Positions 47,375 through 55,980 of a DNA stretch of 64,000 bases are shown one piece after another (within the stretch, counting starts at the first letter, position 1; each line of letters begins with the position of its first letter). The notes beneath the pieces were generated by a model, which was given only the letters and a program-made list of their open reading frames with translations, had not been told where the DNA came from and did not search any database. The position numbers and the translations under genes were made by a program. The DNA is from Nitrospirota bacterium (lineage in GTDB: Bacteria; Nitrospirota; Leptospirillia; Leptospirillales; Leptospirillaceae): positions 33,746 through 97,745 of the forward strand of contig DAHVAL010000004.1 in assembly GCA_027314645.1 (NCBI GenBank), given 5' to 3'.

Positions 47375-47626
47375 ATGGCCCAGGTCAAACTTGTTTATGC
47401 AAGCTGGTGCCCTTCCTGTCCTGCCGCAAAAAGTTTCTGGCAGCGGTTACGCCAGGAGGTGTCCTTCAGCTATGAGGAAATCGACATTGACAGCCCCCGA
47501 GGGAAAGAACTGGCGGAACGCTATAACATCCAGTCCGTTCCAACATCCCTGGTGAACGACCGCCCCTATTTTGTCGGCCTGCCAGAACGGCAGCGGGCTC
47601 TCTTGCTCCTGAAATCCCCCCGCTAG
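47375..47626 (+). CDS. Thioredoxin/glutaredoxin-like protein
   Basis: This 83-aa thiol protein has WCPSC at 11-15 in KLVYASWCPSCPAAKSFW. YEEIDIDSPRGKELAERYNIQSVPTSLVNDRPY matches the small thioredoxin-fold pattern with the cis-Pro in SVPT. AAGGAG precedes ATG 47375. It could be a glutaredoxin-like reductase in the cytoplasm; there is no signal peptide. It is divergent from the DUF6132-like gene and converges with the cytochrome b-c gene. Confidence 0.82.
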   Translation: MAQVKLVYASWCPSCPAAKSFWQRLRQEVSFSYEEIDIDSPRGKELAERYNIQSVPTSLVNDRPYFVGLPERQRALLLLKSPR

Positions 47627-47663
47627 AATTTGCATCGCGTTCCTTGGGACCCCTCCGATCCTC

Positions 47664-49034
47664 CTAAGGCTGGGCCTTCGTAGGATCCGGCCAACCCATT
47701 CGCCCGAGGGAGGAGAGATACATGGCGAGATCATGCTGCTGCTGTTTCGTGAGAAAGGTGAAGTTCGGCATGATCGAATCAGGAAAATTCGCCTTGGAGT
47801 TCACGAATTGAACCTCAAGCCAGGAGAGGGGATGACCGACGAGCCCCTCTTCGGAGAGATCCGGTCCGATCTTTCCCCCTTTGCCGAAAACAGCATGGCA
47901 TCCAAGGCATCCGGAGTGATTAAAGACGACCTGCCCTCTTTGCATCGAAGCCCTGTCAACATCCACAAGCTTTTTATACCCATGTTCCGCCATTAAGGAA
48001 AGAATGAGCATGGCCCCAAGGATAAACAGCGTCGACAGGACAGAAATCGGCCTTCTGAATGGGGAACGGACAGGCTTCTTGTCGATGAATGGGAGAAAGA
48101 CAAGAACGATCCCGATCAGCACAGGGAGACCGACCACCCCGACAATTTCCGGGCGAACCATTTTGAGGAGCTGAAAGATCCAATCAAAGTACCATGCGGG
48201 CGTCGGACTATAGGCGGCATTGGACGGATTGGCGACAGACTCGAGGCCCGGTGGGCGAAAGAGGGCCAACACCAGAATCAGGATGAACACCCCCAGCATC
48301 CCAAAGGAGTCCATCAGCACCTGTCGAGGATAAAACGTGTCCTTCGTCGCCTCGTTTTGTTCCGGCGACCCGGAGAAGGGCCCTGCGGGACCGACACGAC
48401 GGAAGATCACCATGTGGAGAATCACGAAGAGAATGAACAGCGTCGGCAGGATCATGGTATGAATCGTGAAGAAGTGGGACAGGGTGAGGGCTCCCAGACC
48501 CACGCCGCCCCGGATCGCGGCCTTGAGGATCTCTCCGACCACCGGAACGAGACCGATCATGTTCGTTCCCACAATCGTCCCCCAATAGGCCCGCTCATCC
48601 CACGGAAGGAGATACCCGGAAAAGGCGGCGATCATGGTCAAGGCAAAAAGGACCGTTCCGATCAGCCACATGATCTCTCTGGGCCGTTTGTAGGCTCCCC
48701 AAAGAAACACCTGGAGAAGGTGGAGTCCTACGGCGATCACCATGATCGAGGAGCCCCAAAAGTGGATTCCTCGGATCAGCCTTCCAACCGGGAAACCTCT
48801 ATAGGTGAGGTGATCGATATAGTTGACGCTGTCCCACGCGTGGTCGGGGGTGCCTCCATAGTAAAAGGCCAGCATCATGCCGGTGACAAATTGCAAGATC
48901 AGAACAAAGAGCACCATCGAGCCGGGAATGTAGGCCCAACGGGAGCCTCCGGGAATCGGCTCGTCGAGGAGAAAACTCATGAGGGCACGGATACGAACAC
49001 GTTCCTCCAGGTAAGCCAAAATTTTCTGTCCCAT
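47664..49034 (-). CDS. Cytochrome b fused to a cytochrome c domain (bc/b6f-type complex)
   Basis: This is the quinol-oxidising membrane core of a cytochrome bc complex. Heme b ligands are His91/His105 (13 residues between) and His192/His207 (14 between, as in cytochrome b6). The Qo-site tetrapeptide, usually PEWY, reads PAWY at 279-282. The C-terminal domain has CLGCH (376-380) and a later SIMPNF Met ligand, so a periplasmic c-type heme is tethered to the cytochrome b. The first four and last helices are in one chain, unlike the split b6/IV pair. It follows the Rieske gene by 17 nt. Confidence 0.93.
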   Translation of the reverse strand: MGQKILAYLEERVRIRALMSFLLDEPIPGGSRWAYIPGSMVLFVLILQFVTGMMLAFYYGGTPDHAWDSVNYIDHLTYRGFPVGRLIRGIHFWGSSIMVIAVGLHLLQVFLWGAYKRPREIMWLIGTVLFALTMIAAFSGYLLPWDERAYWGTIVGTNMIGLVPVVGEILKAAIRGGVGLGALTLSHFFTIHTMILPTLFILFVILHMVIFRRVGPAGPFSGSPEQNEATKDTFYPRQVLMDSFGMLGVFILILVLALFRPPGLESVANPSNAAYSPTPAWYFDWIFQLLKMVRPEIVGVVGLPVLIGIVLVFLPFIDKKPVRSPFRRPISVLSTLFILGAMLILSLMAEHGYKKLVDVDRASMQRGQVVFNHSGCLGCHAVFGKGGKIGPDLSEEGLVGHPLSWLEVQFVNSKANFPDSIMPNFTFLTKQQQHDLAMYLSSLGRMGWPDPTKAQP

Positions 49035-49051
49035 CGCAGCGTTCCTTTATC

Positions 49052-49984
49052 TCAGGCAAGGCGGACCTTGGCCGCAATTCCGATGGCGAATTGTTCGTAG
49101 ATCACCGAAATGGAGCCATCCGGACCGATCCGGACCGGAAGTTGGTCCATTGGACGAGGGGCGGGGCCGCTCACCCTTTTTCCATTGAGTTCGTAGACAG
49201 AGTGGTGGCAAGGGCAGATGAAAAGCTTCTGCCCGTTATGCCATTGAGGGGCACATCCCAAGTGGGGGCAAATTGGAGACAACACAGTGAGACGAGGATC
49301 GGAGTTGCGTCTTTCGAGTGGAGAGTCGATGTTCTTGGTCTGATCTGCGGATCGGGACCAACGGTCGGACTCTCCCGTGTGCCGAATCAGCCACACCGAC
49401 CGCTCTTCGGGAACCCGCATCCATCCGCTCACAGCAACGGCTCGAAACGCTTTCTGAACCGGCTCATCGACGGGAAGATCAAGAAGCTTCACCCCGAGGT
49501 CCCGCCAGGTATCGGTGACGGGCGTGGTCGCCGCGGCCATGATATACCCTCCGATCGGCACAAGAAGTGTGAGGCCGATGGCGGCAGCCACGATGCCAAC
49601 GGAGCGCCCCATGAAGGCTCTTCTCGACAAGGCGCCCGCCTCCCCTCCAAGACGCACATCCAAGGGCTTGATCGTCATGAGAGCGCCCATTTCGATGCGG
49701 TAACCCGGTGGAAAGAACCAGGGAGGAACCTCTTCGTACTGGGAGGGATCAAAGATGGGGGAGGCATGCCAATCGGATTCGGTCAATGATGTCCGGATCT
49801 CTGAAGCGGTCACTGAGTTCACGCGGTCAAGGTCGATGATGCGCAGCGACTCCAGAGAGCGGACGACAATTCCGGTGACATGATGCAGTGACGCGGAAAA
49901 AAGAACTTTTTCCATGCGTCCAAGGGTCTCCCCCCGGAGGTCCATCACAGGGATCCCCACCCTGTAAGTCACTTCTTCGCGCAT
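49052..49984 (-). CDS. Rieske iron-sulfur protein with N-terminal PRC-barrel-like domain
   Basis: This is the high-potential 2Fe-2S subunit of the bc complex. Residues 1 to about 68 (YRVGIPVMDLRGETLGRMEKVLF; HHVTGIVVRS) look like a PRC-barrel. A Tat-type motif SRRAFM (120-125) precedes a membrane helix (about 127-150). The Rieske boxes are CPHLGC (239-244) and CPCHHS (257-262), giving ligands Cys239, His241, Cys257, His260 and a likely disulfide 244-259; the usual Gly of box II is His. ATG 49984 is preceded by GGGAG; 49990 is also possible. The N-terminal domain would face the cytoplasm. Confidence 0.9.
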   Translation of the reverse strand: MREEVTYRVGIPVMDLRGETLGRMEKVLFSASLHHVTGIVVRSLESLRIIDLDRVNSVTASEIRTSLTESDWHASPIFDPSQYEEVPPWFFPPGYRIEMGALMTIKPLDVRLGGEAGALSRRAFMGRSVGIVAAAIGLTLLVPIGGYIMAAATTPVTDTWRDLGVKLLDLPVDEPVQKAFRAVAVSGWMRVPEERSVWLIRHTGESDRWSRSADQTKNIDSPLERRNSDPRLTVLSPICPHLGCAPQWHNGQKLFICPCHHSVYELNGKRVSGPAPRPMDQLPVRIGPDGSISVIYEQFAIGIAAKVRLA

Positions 49985-50105
49985 GCGCATCTCCCGAATT
50001 CAATTTTCAGCTTTCGACAACACCCTGCCCCGGGCATCCCCGAATTGCAAACCGATTGGCGAGACACTTCCTTAGATTGAAATCCGGAGACCTCTTTCTG
50101 TCCGC

Positions 50106-50927
50106 TTAGACCATTCCCATTTGGCGGTATCCGAGATCCACGAAGAGGACCTCTCCCGTCACCGCGCGCAACAGTGGCGATAGAAGAGCCACGGTCGCAT
50201 CGGCCACCTCTTCCGCGGTGAGTTCCTGGTGCTTGAGGGGAGCGCGTTCGGCCACGGTTTTCTGCATATCTCCAAACCCTTTGATCGCCCTCCCGGACGC
50301 CGTTTTGATCGGTCCGGCGCTCACGGCATTCACGCGAATTCCCGAGACTCCAAGGTCGTAAGCCAGATAGCGGACTGAAGCCTCCAGGGCGGCTTTGGCG
50401 GCCCCCATCACATTGTAATGCGGGACGATGCGCTCCGACCCCAAGTATGTCATGGCCACAATCGAGCTTCCCGGAACCATGCAAGAGGCAAAGGCCCGAC
50501 TCAGGGCGACAAGTGAAAAAGCGCTGATTTCCTGGGCCATGAGGAATCCGTCCCTGCTCGTATCAAGAAAGGCGCCATCGAGTTCTTCCCTCTTGGCAAA
50601 GGCGATGCTATGCACAAATCCATCCAAGGTGAGGCCTTCTGATTTCAGCGTCTCGGCCACGGCCGAAATTTCCGCATCGTTCCGGACATCCAAGGGAAGC
50701 AGCAAAGGAGCGCGATGGTGTTCCGGAAGGTCCTCCAGCATCTTCTGAATCGTCGATCGTTGGGCCTCTCCTTGGTATGTCATGGTCGCCCGCCCGCCGG
50801 CGCGCGCAATCGACTGGACCACGGCCCACGCGATGGACCAGCGGTTCGCGACCCCGGTCACGAGAATATGCCGGCCGGAAAGAAGTGGGGCCTGAAGGGG
50901 ATTGGGGGCGGAAGAAGAAGGGGTCAT
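50106..50927 (-). CDS. fabI: Enoyl-[acyl-carrier-protein] reductase FabI (NADH)
   Basis: FabI performs the last reduction step of fatty acid elongation. The Rossmann start ILVTGVANRWSIAW and the triad region AMTYLGSERIVPHYNVMGAAKAALE give Tyr161, Tyr171 and Lys178, matching E. coli Tyr146/156 and Lys163. The C-terminal SAGPIKTASGRAIKGF block is also present. I chose ATG 50927, which overlaps the upstream stop as ATGA; the product is 273 aa. The gene lies downstream of a propeller-like exported protein. Confidence 0.96.
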   Translation of the reverse strand: MTPSSSAPNPLQAPLLSGRHILVTGVANRWSIAWAVVQSIARAGGRATMTYQGEAQRSTIQKMLEDLPEHHRAPLLLPLDVRNDAEISAVAETLKSEGLTLDGFVHSIAFAKREELDGAFLDTSRDGFLMAQEISAFSLVALSRAFASCMVPGSSIVAMTYLGSERIVPHYNVMGAAKAALEASVRYLAYDLGVSGIRVNAVSAGPIKTASGRAIKGFGDMQKTVAERAPLKHQELTAEEVADATVALLSPLLRAVTGEVLFVDLGYRQMGMV

Positions 50928-51961
50928 GGACGCGTCCTTACCTTGGAGGTGATTGACTGGCCGCTTGGTTGTTGGGAAATGATCGACAGCGGATAACCAA
51001 AAAGCCATGTCTCATCATGGTCCGGATCATTCATCACCACAAAAAGAATAGGCCAACTGGGGAAAATATACAAGCGGACCGGGCGGAAAGGAAAGCGTAT
51101 CCTCTTTTTTTCTTTCAAGGTTGACGCTTCAAAAACAATCAAACTCTTGGATTTATGGAAGAGAGCCAGAACCTTTTCAGAGCCGGGAAAAAGGACGAGA
51201 TCGCGCACCCCCCGTCTGAATCGGCCGCGCAGGGGGAATCGCAGGGTCTCTCCGGTAAGCCCCTCTCGAATGATGGCATCGTGGCAACCCGCCAAAAATC
51301 CTCCCTCGGGAAGAGGCAGAACGCGGACGGGGTCGATGCACCGGTCAAGATCGGTGGTTTTGATCACTGCAAGAGGATTGGTGCCGATTTCCATCACCGA
51401 ATCTGTGAGATTGAGGGGAAGCCAAAGGTGTCCGTCCATCCCTGTCGATGCCTGCCCAAATGCTTCCCCTACAGCCATCCAAGAGGTGGGTTCATACCGA
51501 TCCCGATCGAGCTCGTAAAGGATATGAACCCCTCTTGCCACCAAGTAAAAATGATCGTCCGGACCTCCAATGATCTGCCCGGGATTGAGCCCGACCGTCC
51601 GCAATAACGGAGGGCCCGCAGACACCGTCGGTCCGATCAGCAATGATCGACTTGAATCGAGATCGACCAGGAGTCGATGGCCAAAGCGGCTCACGGCCAT
51701 ATTCTCCGGGTGATTCAGTCCTTGAAGACGGGGGGTAAGGGTCCAGGTCTTTGTCGAGAGACGGGAAATTGTTCCATCGGGTTTGGAGAGGACAAACAGA
51801 TGACCGGCGCCTTCCGCAAGAATCAGCCTCCCCTCGTCGAAGGAGCGTGAAAAAAGAGGGGTCGGAGGCTTTTCAACGGCCCGGGCCGACAAAGAGAAGA
51901 CCAACAGATAAAGGGCGCTTCCCAATAAAATGGAAGGGCGGCACCGAGGGATGAAGGACAT
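50924..51961 (-). CDS. Exported beta-propeller-like protein of unknown function
   Basis: The product has an N-terminal signal (LGSALYLLVFSLSARA) and a beta-rich body with repeated blade-like units (HLFVLSKPDGTISRLSTKT; HPENMAVSRFGHRLLVDLDSS; DDHFYLVARGVHILYELDR; DGHLWLPLNLTDSVMEIG), as in NHL/SMP-30-type propellers. No active-site motif is obvious. Start is ATG 51961 or GTG 51976. It is coupled to fabI by ATGA and to the upstream acidic protein by a near-adjacent stop. Confidence 0.6.
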   Translation of the reverse strand: MSFIPRCRPSILLGSALYLLVFSLSARAVEKPPTPLFSRSFDEGRLILAEGAGHLFVLSKPDGTISRLSTKTWTLTPRLQGLNHPENMAVSRFGHRLLVDLDSSRSLLIGPTVSAGPPLLRTVGLNPGQIIGGPDDHFYLVARGVHILYELDRDRYEPTSWMAVGEAFGQASTGMDGHLWLPLNLTDSVMEIGTNPLAVIKTTDLDRCIDPVRVLPLPEGGFLAGCHDAIIREGLTGETLRFPLRGRFRRGVRDLVLFPGSEKVLALFHKSKSLIVFEASTLKEKKRIRFPFRPVRLYIFPSWPILFVVMNDPDHDETWLFGYPLSIISQQPSGQSITSKVRTRP

Positions 51962-51965
51962 GGAC

Positions 51966-53135
51966 CTATACGACACCCAGGGAAAGGAACCTTCCCCCGC
52001 CTTTACGCTTATTCCACCGAACTGACAACCCCATCATCGACTCCATGATTCGGGGAACGTAATGTTCCATAAATTGTCCCACATATTCGTCCACGGCCAG
52101 AAACCTGAGAAGCGGCTCCGTGGGGTCGTTCCCATCGACTTCGATCCAGAGAGCGCGGTCGCGCCACACCGGCGTCATTCCAACCCGTTCAGGGTGAATC
52201 CTGCCCTCCTCAAGGGTCCGGGCCAGAAACGCCCCAAATTCGATCGTGGCGGCCATCGGCAGCATCAGTGACCATGGAACGATGGACACATGGCCCCCGC
52301 CTGATTCCTCATCCCTCGGAAGGGGGGAGGAGAGGTCAAAGATCCCGGCAATCGCCGCCCCGATCTCCTCCTGGATCCCTCCAGAAAACCGTTCATCCAG
52401 GATCTCGCCCCACTCTCCCTCATAGGGAGGCGTTATCCGCACAACCCCGACCAGCGCTCCTCGACCCTGTTCCAGGGTCTGACCGAACACCTTGAGGACG
52501 GAATCCGACGGCAATAGAATCTCGTCGGCCGGATGATCCCAATCTCCGAGCAAGGATTCGGCAAGCATGACCGGAACCTCGTCGAGCGTTCCCGCCGATT
52601 CCATCGAAAATCCGAAATTCAGTCGCTCTTCGACAAATCCACGGCGACTATCATACGAAAAAGTATAAATATCTGCAAAAGAGAAGACGCGCGGATGGAG
52701 GAACACCTGAACGAGATGACCGCTGTCGGAGAGGGCCGTTTCCAGAAGGCGCGCCAGAGGGGCCAGATTATCCAGCGTCAACGCCTCGGAAAGAGGCTGG
52801 TCAAGATCGACCAGAAGCCCGATACCATAAACCGCCTCCTCCGAAGGGGTCTCCCCTGGCTCTCCCGATTCTTCGTCGGGAACCTCTCCCTCAAGGTCAA
52901 ATCTGTCATGGGACATTTCGAGATAATTGCGGATGAAGAGGGACCATTCCGGGGTCAATCCCGGAAGGCCGACAAGCTCTCCAAGATCTCCTTCTTCGGC
53001 CAGAATGTCCAGAATATCCGAGAACCTCATGGAGGTTTCCTCATCCTCCAGCGTTTCGGAGGGAGAGCCTTTCCTGAGAATTCCCATCAACTCCTCAACA
53101 AGCGAATCCTGGGGGTCCGACTCTTTGTCTATCAC
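51966..53135 (-). CDS. Large acidic protein of unknown function
   Basis: I do not recognise this 389-aa protein. The first 100 residues are very acidic (SETLEDEETSMRFSDILDILAEEGDLGELVG; GEVPDEESGEPGETPSEE). The rest looks folded, with alternating hydrophobic strands and a C-terminal VWRDRALWIEVDG. No signal or membrane helix is present, so it is probably cytoplasmic. GTG 53135 overlaps the mutS stop (GTGA) after AAGGAGAGAA. It lies between mutS and the propeller gene with no long gaps. Confidence 0.65.
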   Translation of the reverse strand: MIDKESDPQDSLVEELMGILRKGSPSETLEDEETSMRFSDILDILAEEGDLGELVGLPGLTPEWSLFIRNYLEMSHDRFDLEGEVPDEESGEPGETPSEEAVYGIGLLVDLDQPLSEALTLDNLAPLARLLETALSDSGHLVQVFLHPRVFSFADIYTFSYDSRRGFVEERLNFGFSMESAGTLDEVPVMLAESLLGDWDHPADEILLPSDSVLKVFGQTLEQGRGALVGVVRITPPYEGEWGEILDERFSGGIQEEIGAAIAGIFDLSSPLPRDEESGGGHVSIVPWSLMLPMAATIEFGAFLARTLEEGRIHPERVGMTPVWRDRALWIEVDGNDPTEPLLRFLAVDEYVGQFMEHYVPRIMESMMGLSVRWNKRKGGGRFLSLGVV

Positions 53136-55681
53136 TCTTCTCTCCTTTGAGAATCCCCCGGGGATTCGCCCGCTTTGGGCCCCTCCCGAGAAATTCTGTT
53201 TTTCCATGAGAACAGGGGCATCGAGAAATCCTTTTCCGGAGGAACCGTCCTGTTTTTCTGAAGCACGCGGCGGGACTGGCCCGCTTCCCAGAAGGTCAAA
53301 ATTTCCGTTGCGCGCCCGATCACTTCAGGCGGCAGTCCCGCCAGCTTTGCCACCTCGATCCCGTAAGACTGTTCGGCCCGTCCATCGCAAATCCGATGTT
53401 CAAAGACCAGTTCGCCGTCACGGATCGACACCCGGACCGTTTGATTCCGGACGCGGAGGTGGGATCGTGCCATCTCGGAAAGTTCGTGATAATGCGTGGC
53501 AAAAAGGGTGCGGCAACGGATTCGGTCATGAATGAATTCGCTCACTGCCCAGGCGATTGCCATTCCATCGAAGGTGGCCGTTCCTCGGCCCACTTCGTCT
53601 AGGAGCACCAGGGAGCGCTGGGTGGCCGAGAACAGAATTCGGGAGACCTCGCTCATTTCCACCATGAAGGTCGAGGCGCCCTCGAGAATGTTGTCGGAGG
53701 CTCCTACCCGGGCGATCACGCGGTCGACGACGGGAAGACGCGCCAAGTCGGCGGGAACGGGACTTCCCGCTTGCGCCATAAGAACAATAAGGGCGATCTG
53801 GCGCATATAGGTCGATTTGCCCGCCATGTTCGGTCCGGTCAAAACGATGAATTCCCCGAACGACAGGTCTGTATCGTTGGGCATGAAGACGCCCGGGTCC
53901 ATACGGGCTTCCAGGAGGGGGTGACGGCCGTTCCTGATCTGTAAGGTCTCCTCGGCTCCGATAAACTCGGGGAGGACATACCGTCGGAGACGTCCATTCT
54001 CGAAAAAGGCGAGAAGGGCGTCCGCGTGGGCCACAAAATCCGAGAGAAGGTGGATTCGTTCTCGCTCCGCCAGAACGTCCCTACGAAGATTCTCGAGGAC
54101 CTCCCCTTCCCTTGAAAGGACTCTTGCCCGACCCTCCCGCAGTTCGCCTTCAAACTCGATCAGTTCAGACAAGGTGAAACGTTCCGTGTTGGTCAGTGTC
54201 TGTTTCCGGAAATAATTTTCCGGCATCTGCTTCGCTTGGGTCCGGGAGACTTCGATATAGTATCCGGCCAGCTGGTTGTAGCGGATCCTGAGGTTCTCGA
54301 TGCCCGTGCGTTTCCTCTCCCTTTCTTCAAGACCGGAGAGGACGCGGTCTCCCTCCGACTCGATCCGGCGGTACCCGGCCAACTGCTCATCAAAAGTGTC
54401 CCGGATGATCGGTCCCTCCCCCAGGACAAGGGCTGGCTCATCCACAAGGGCGCGATCGAGAAGCGAGAGCAACCCGGACCCTTCGCTCACCAGGGTTTCC
54501 ATTCCGGGGAACCCGGGAAAAAGGGCCCGAAGCTCGGAGAGACCGACAAGTTCCATGGCGTTCCGGTACGACCTTCTCATTTCGGACAGGTCTCTTGGCA
54601 GGCGATGTCCCATGGCCAATCGGGCAAGAATCCGCTCAAGGTCCCCCACTCCCCGCAACATTGGATTCATTGCATCCGGAAGGCGGGGATGGGAGGAAAA
54701 TCCACGGAGAACGGCATGCTTTTCCGTGATCGGCCCCGCATCGGAATCGGGGGACAGAAGCCAACGTCGAAGCATGCGGCTCCCCATCGGAGTCTTGCAA
54801 CGGTCCAGCAAGGAGACGAGGGTTGCCGGCGTCTTTCCGTCCAAACCTGCGCCATCCCTGGGAAGGACATCCAGGTGCCTGAGCGTCCATCGGTCGAGAA
54901 GTAGCGTGGGGGAATCGCCTTCAAGGTCGACTCCCCGAAGGTGCCCCAGGACAGTCCGTTCATGAGTCGACAGAAACCCGAACAGAAGTCTTAAGGCCTC
55001 ATCGGACACTTCGGGAAGATCGGGAAAGCGGTAGGTCGCGGGAAGCCAGGGGGAGAAGTCGGCCTCGCAGGGAGAATCATACACCACGGAAGGAATGCCC
55101 GGAAACCGCTCCGAAAGGGTGTTCGATTCAAGAATCAGCTCCCTGGCCTCTTTGCGCGCCAACCAATCCCTTAAGCTATCGAAATCTTCGTGAGACGGAG
55201 GAGACCAGACAGCGATCCGACCGCTCGTCAAATCTAGGGAGGCGGCCCCCCAGGAATTTCCCCGTTGAACCAGCGCGATTCCGTTCTGAGGAGCCCCTTC
55301 ATCGCGGGACGGATCTTCGAGGAGCGTGAACCGGGTCACGGTACGGACGATCTCTCGCGGAAATAGCCCCGAAGAGTCCGGTCCGCTTGTCGATTGTTCG
55401 GCGATTGCCACGGCATAGCCGGCATGGACCAATTTCGGGAGATAAAGATCCAGGCTTTTGGCAGGGATTCCACACATCGGCACAGGGTCGGGGCGATTTT
55501 TGTCGCGGCTTGTCAGGGTGACCCCCAACAGCCGTGAGGCCAGTTCGGCTTGGTCCCCGAAAAGTTCGTAGAAATCCCCCAGCCGAAAGAAGAGAAAGGC
55601 CTCTCCCGCCTGTTTCCTGAGCCCCAGATACTGCTGGAACAGGGGTGTGTCCGGATACACATGGCGGGAGTTGGTGTTCAT
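53132..55681 (-). CDS. mutS: DNA mismatch repair protein MutS
   Basis: MutS recognises mismatches. The N-terminal GDFYELFGDQA (Phe37, Glu39) contains the mismatch-stacking Phe-X-Glu; the ATPase has LTGPNMAGKSTYMRQ (Walker A), VLLDEVGRGTATFDG and the ATHYHEL switch. Domain order is complete, with 849 aa from ATG 55681; the frame is open upstream but lies over lapA-like coding DNA. It is followed by a coupled acidic protein gene. No mutL is adjacent. Confidence 0.96.
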   Translation of the reverse strand: MNTNSRHVYPDTPLFQQYLGLRKQAGEAFLFFRLGDFYELFGDQAELASRLLGVTLTSRDKNRPDPVPMCGIPAKSLDLYLPKLVHAGYAVAIAEQSTSGPDSSGLFPREIVRTVTRFTLLEDPSRDEGAPQNGIALVQRGNSWGAASLDLTSGRIAVWSPPSHEDFDSLRDWLARKEARELILESNTLSERFPGIPSVVYDSPCEADFSPWLPATYRFPDLPEVSDEALRLLFGFLSTHERTVLGHLRGVDLEGDSPTLLLDRWTLRHLDVLPRDGAGLDGKTPATLVSLLDRCKTPMGSRMLRRWLLSPDSDAGPITEKHAVLRGFSSHPRLPDAMNPMLRGVGDLERILARLAMGHRLPRDLSEMRRSYRNAMELVGLSELRALFPGFPGMETLVSEGSGLLSLLDRALVDEPALVLGEGPIIRDTFDEQLAGYRRIESEGDRVLSGLEERERKRTGIENLRIRYNQLAGYYIEVSRTQAKQMPENYFRKQTLTNTERFTLSELIEFEGELREGRARVLSREGEVLENLRRDVLAERERIHLLSDFVAHADALLAFFENGRLRRYVLPEFIGAEETLQIRNGRHPLLEARMDPGVFMPNDTDLSFGEFIVLTGPNMAGKSTYMRQIALIVLMAQAGSPVPADLARLPVVDRVIARVGASDNILEGASTFMVEMSEVSRILFSATQRSLVLLDEVGRGTATFDGMAIAWAVSEFIHDRIRCRTLFATHYHELSEMARSHLRVRNQTVRVSIRDGELVFEHRICDGRAEQSYGIEVAKLAGLPPEVIGRATEILTFWEAGQSRRVLQKNRTVPPEKDFSMPLFSWKNRISREGPKAGESPGDSQRREE

Positions 55682-55710
55682 GAAATCAGGGCCTCTGATA
55701 AAAACGTGAA

Positions 55711-55980
55711 TTAGTGGGAGGCATCGGGAGAATCGGAGTGGGAGGAGTCCATGCCCTGGGAGATTTTTTTCCTTTTGAAGCTCGCTCCGATCCTGATAAG
55801 GATGCCGCCGAAGATGCTGAGCGCTATTCCCGTCAGGACCGATCCGATGACGATGACTCCGACAGAAAAGGGTCCGATCCTTCCGGATCCTGGAACAATG
55901 ATATCGACGTGCTCCTGGTCGTTTTCCATCATAAAAAGCCATCCGGCGACCATCAAAAGCAGGACAAGAATGATCCTCAT
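55711..55980 (-). CDS. LapA family small membrane protein (DUF1049)
   Basis: The 89-aa product begins MRIILVLLLMVAGWLFMMEN, has a second helix (FSVGVIVIGSVLTGIALSIFGGILI) and a basic-acidic tail, matching the LapA two-helix plan of LPS assembly factors. Its ATG overlaps the udg stop (ATGA). It lies between udg and mutS. Confidence 0.7.
   Translation of the reverse strand: MRIILVLLLMVAGWLFMMENDQEHVDIIVPGSGRIGPFSVGVIVIGSVLTGIALSIFGGILIRIGASFKRKKISQGMDSSHSDSPDASH

Noticed and set aside
55682..55942. N-terminal extension of mutS over the lapA-like gene
   Set aside because: The extension is Arg/His-rich shadow sequence; MutS homology begins right after ATG 55681.
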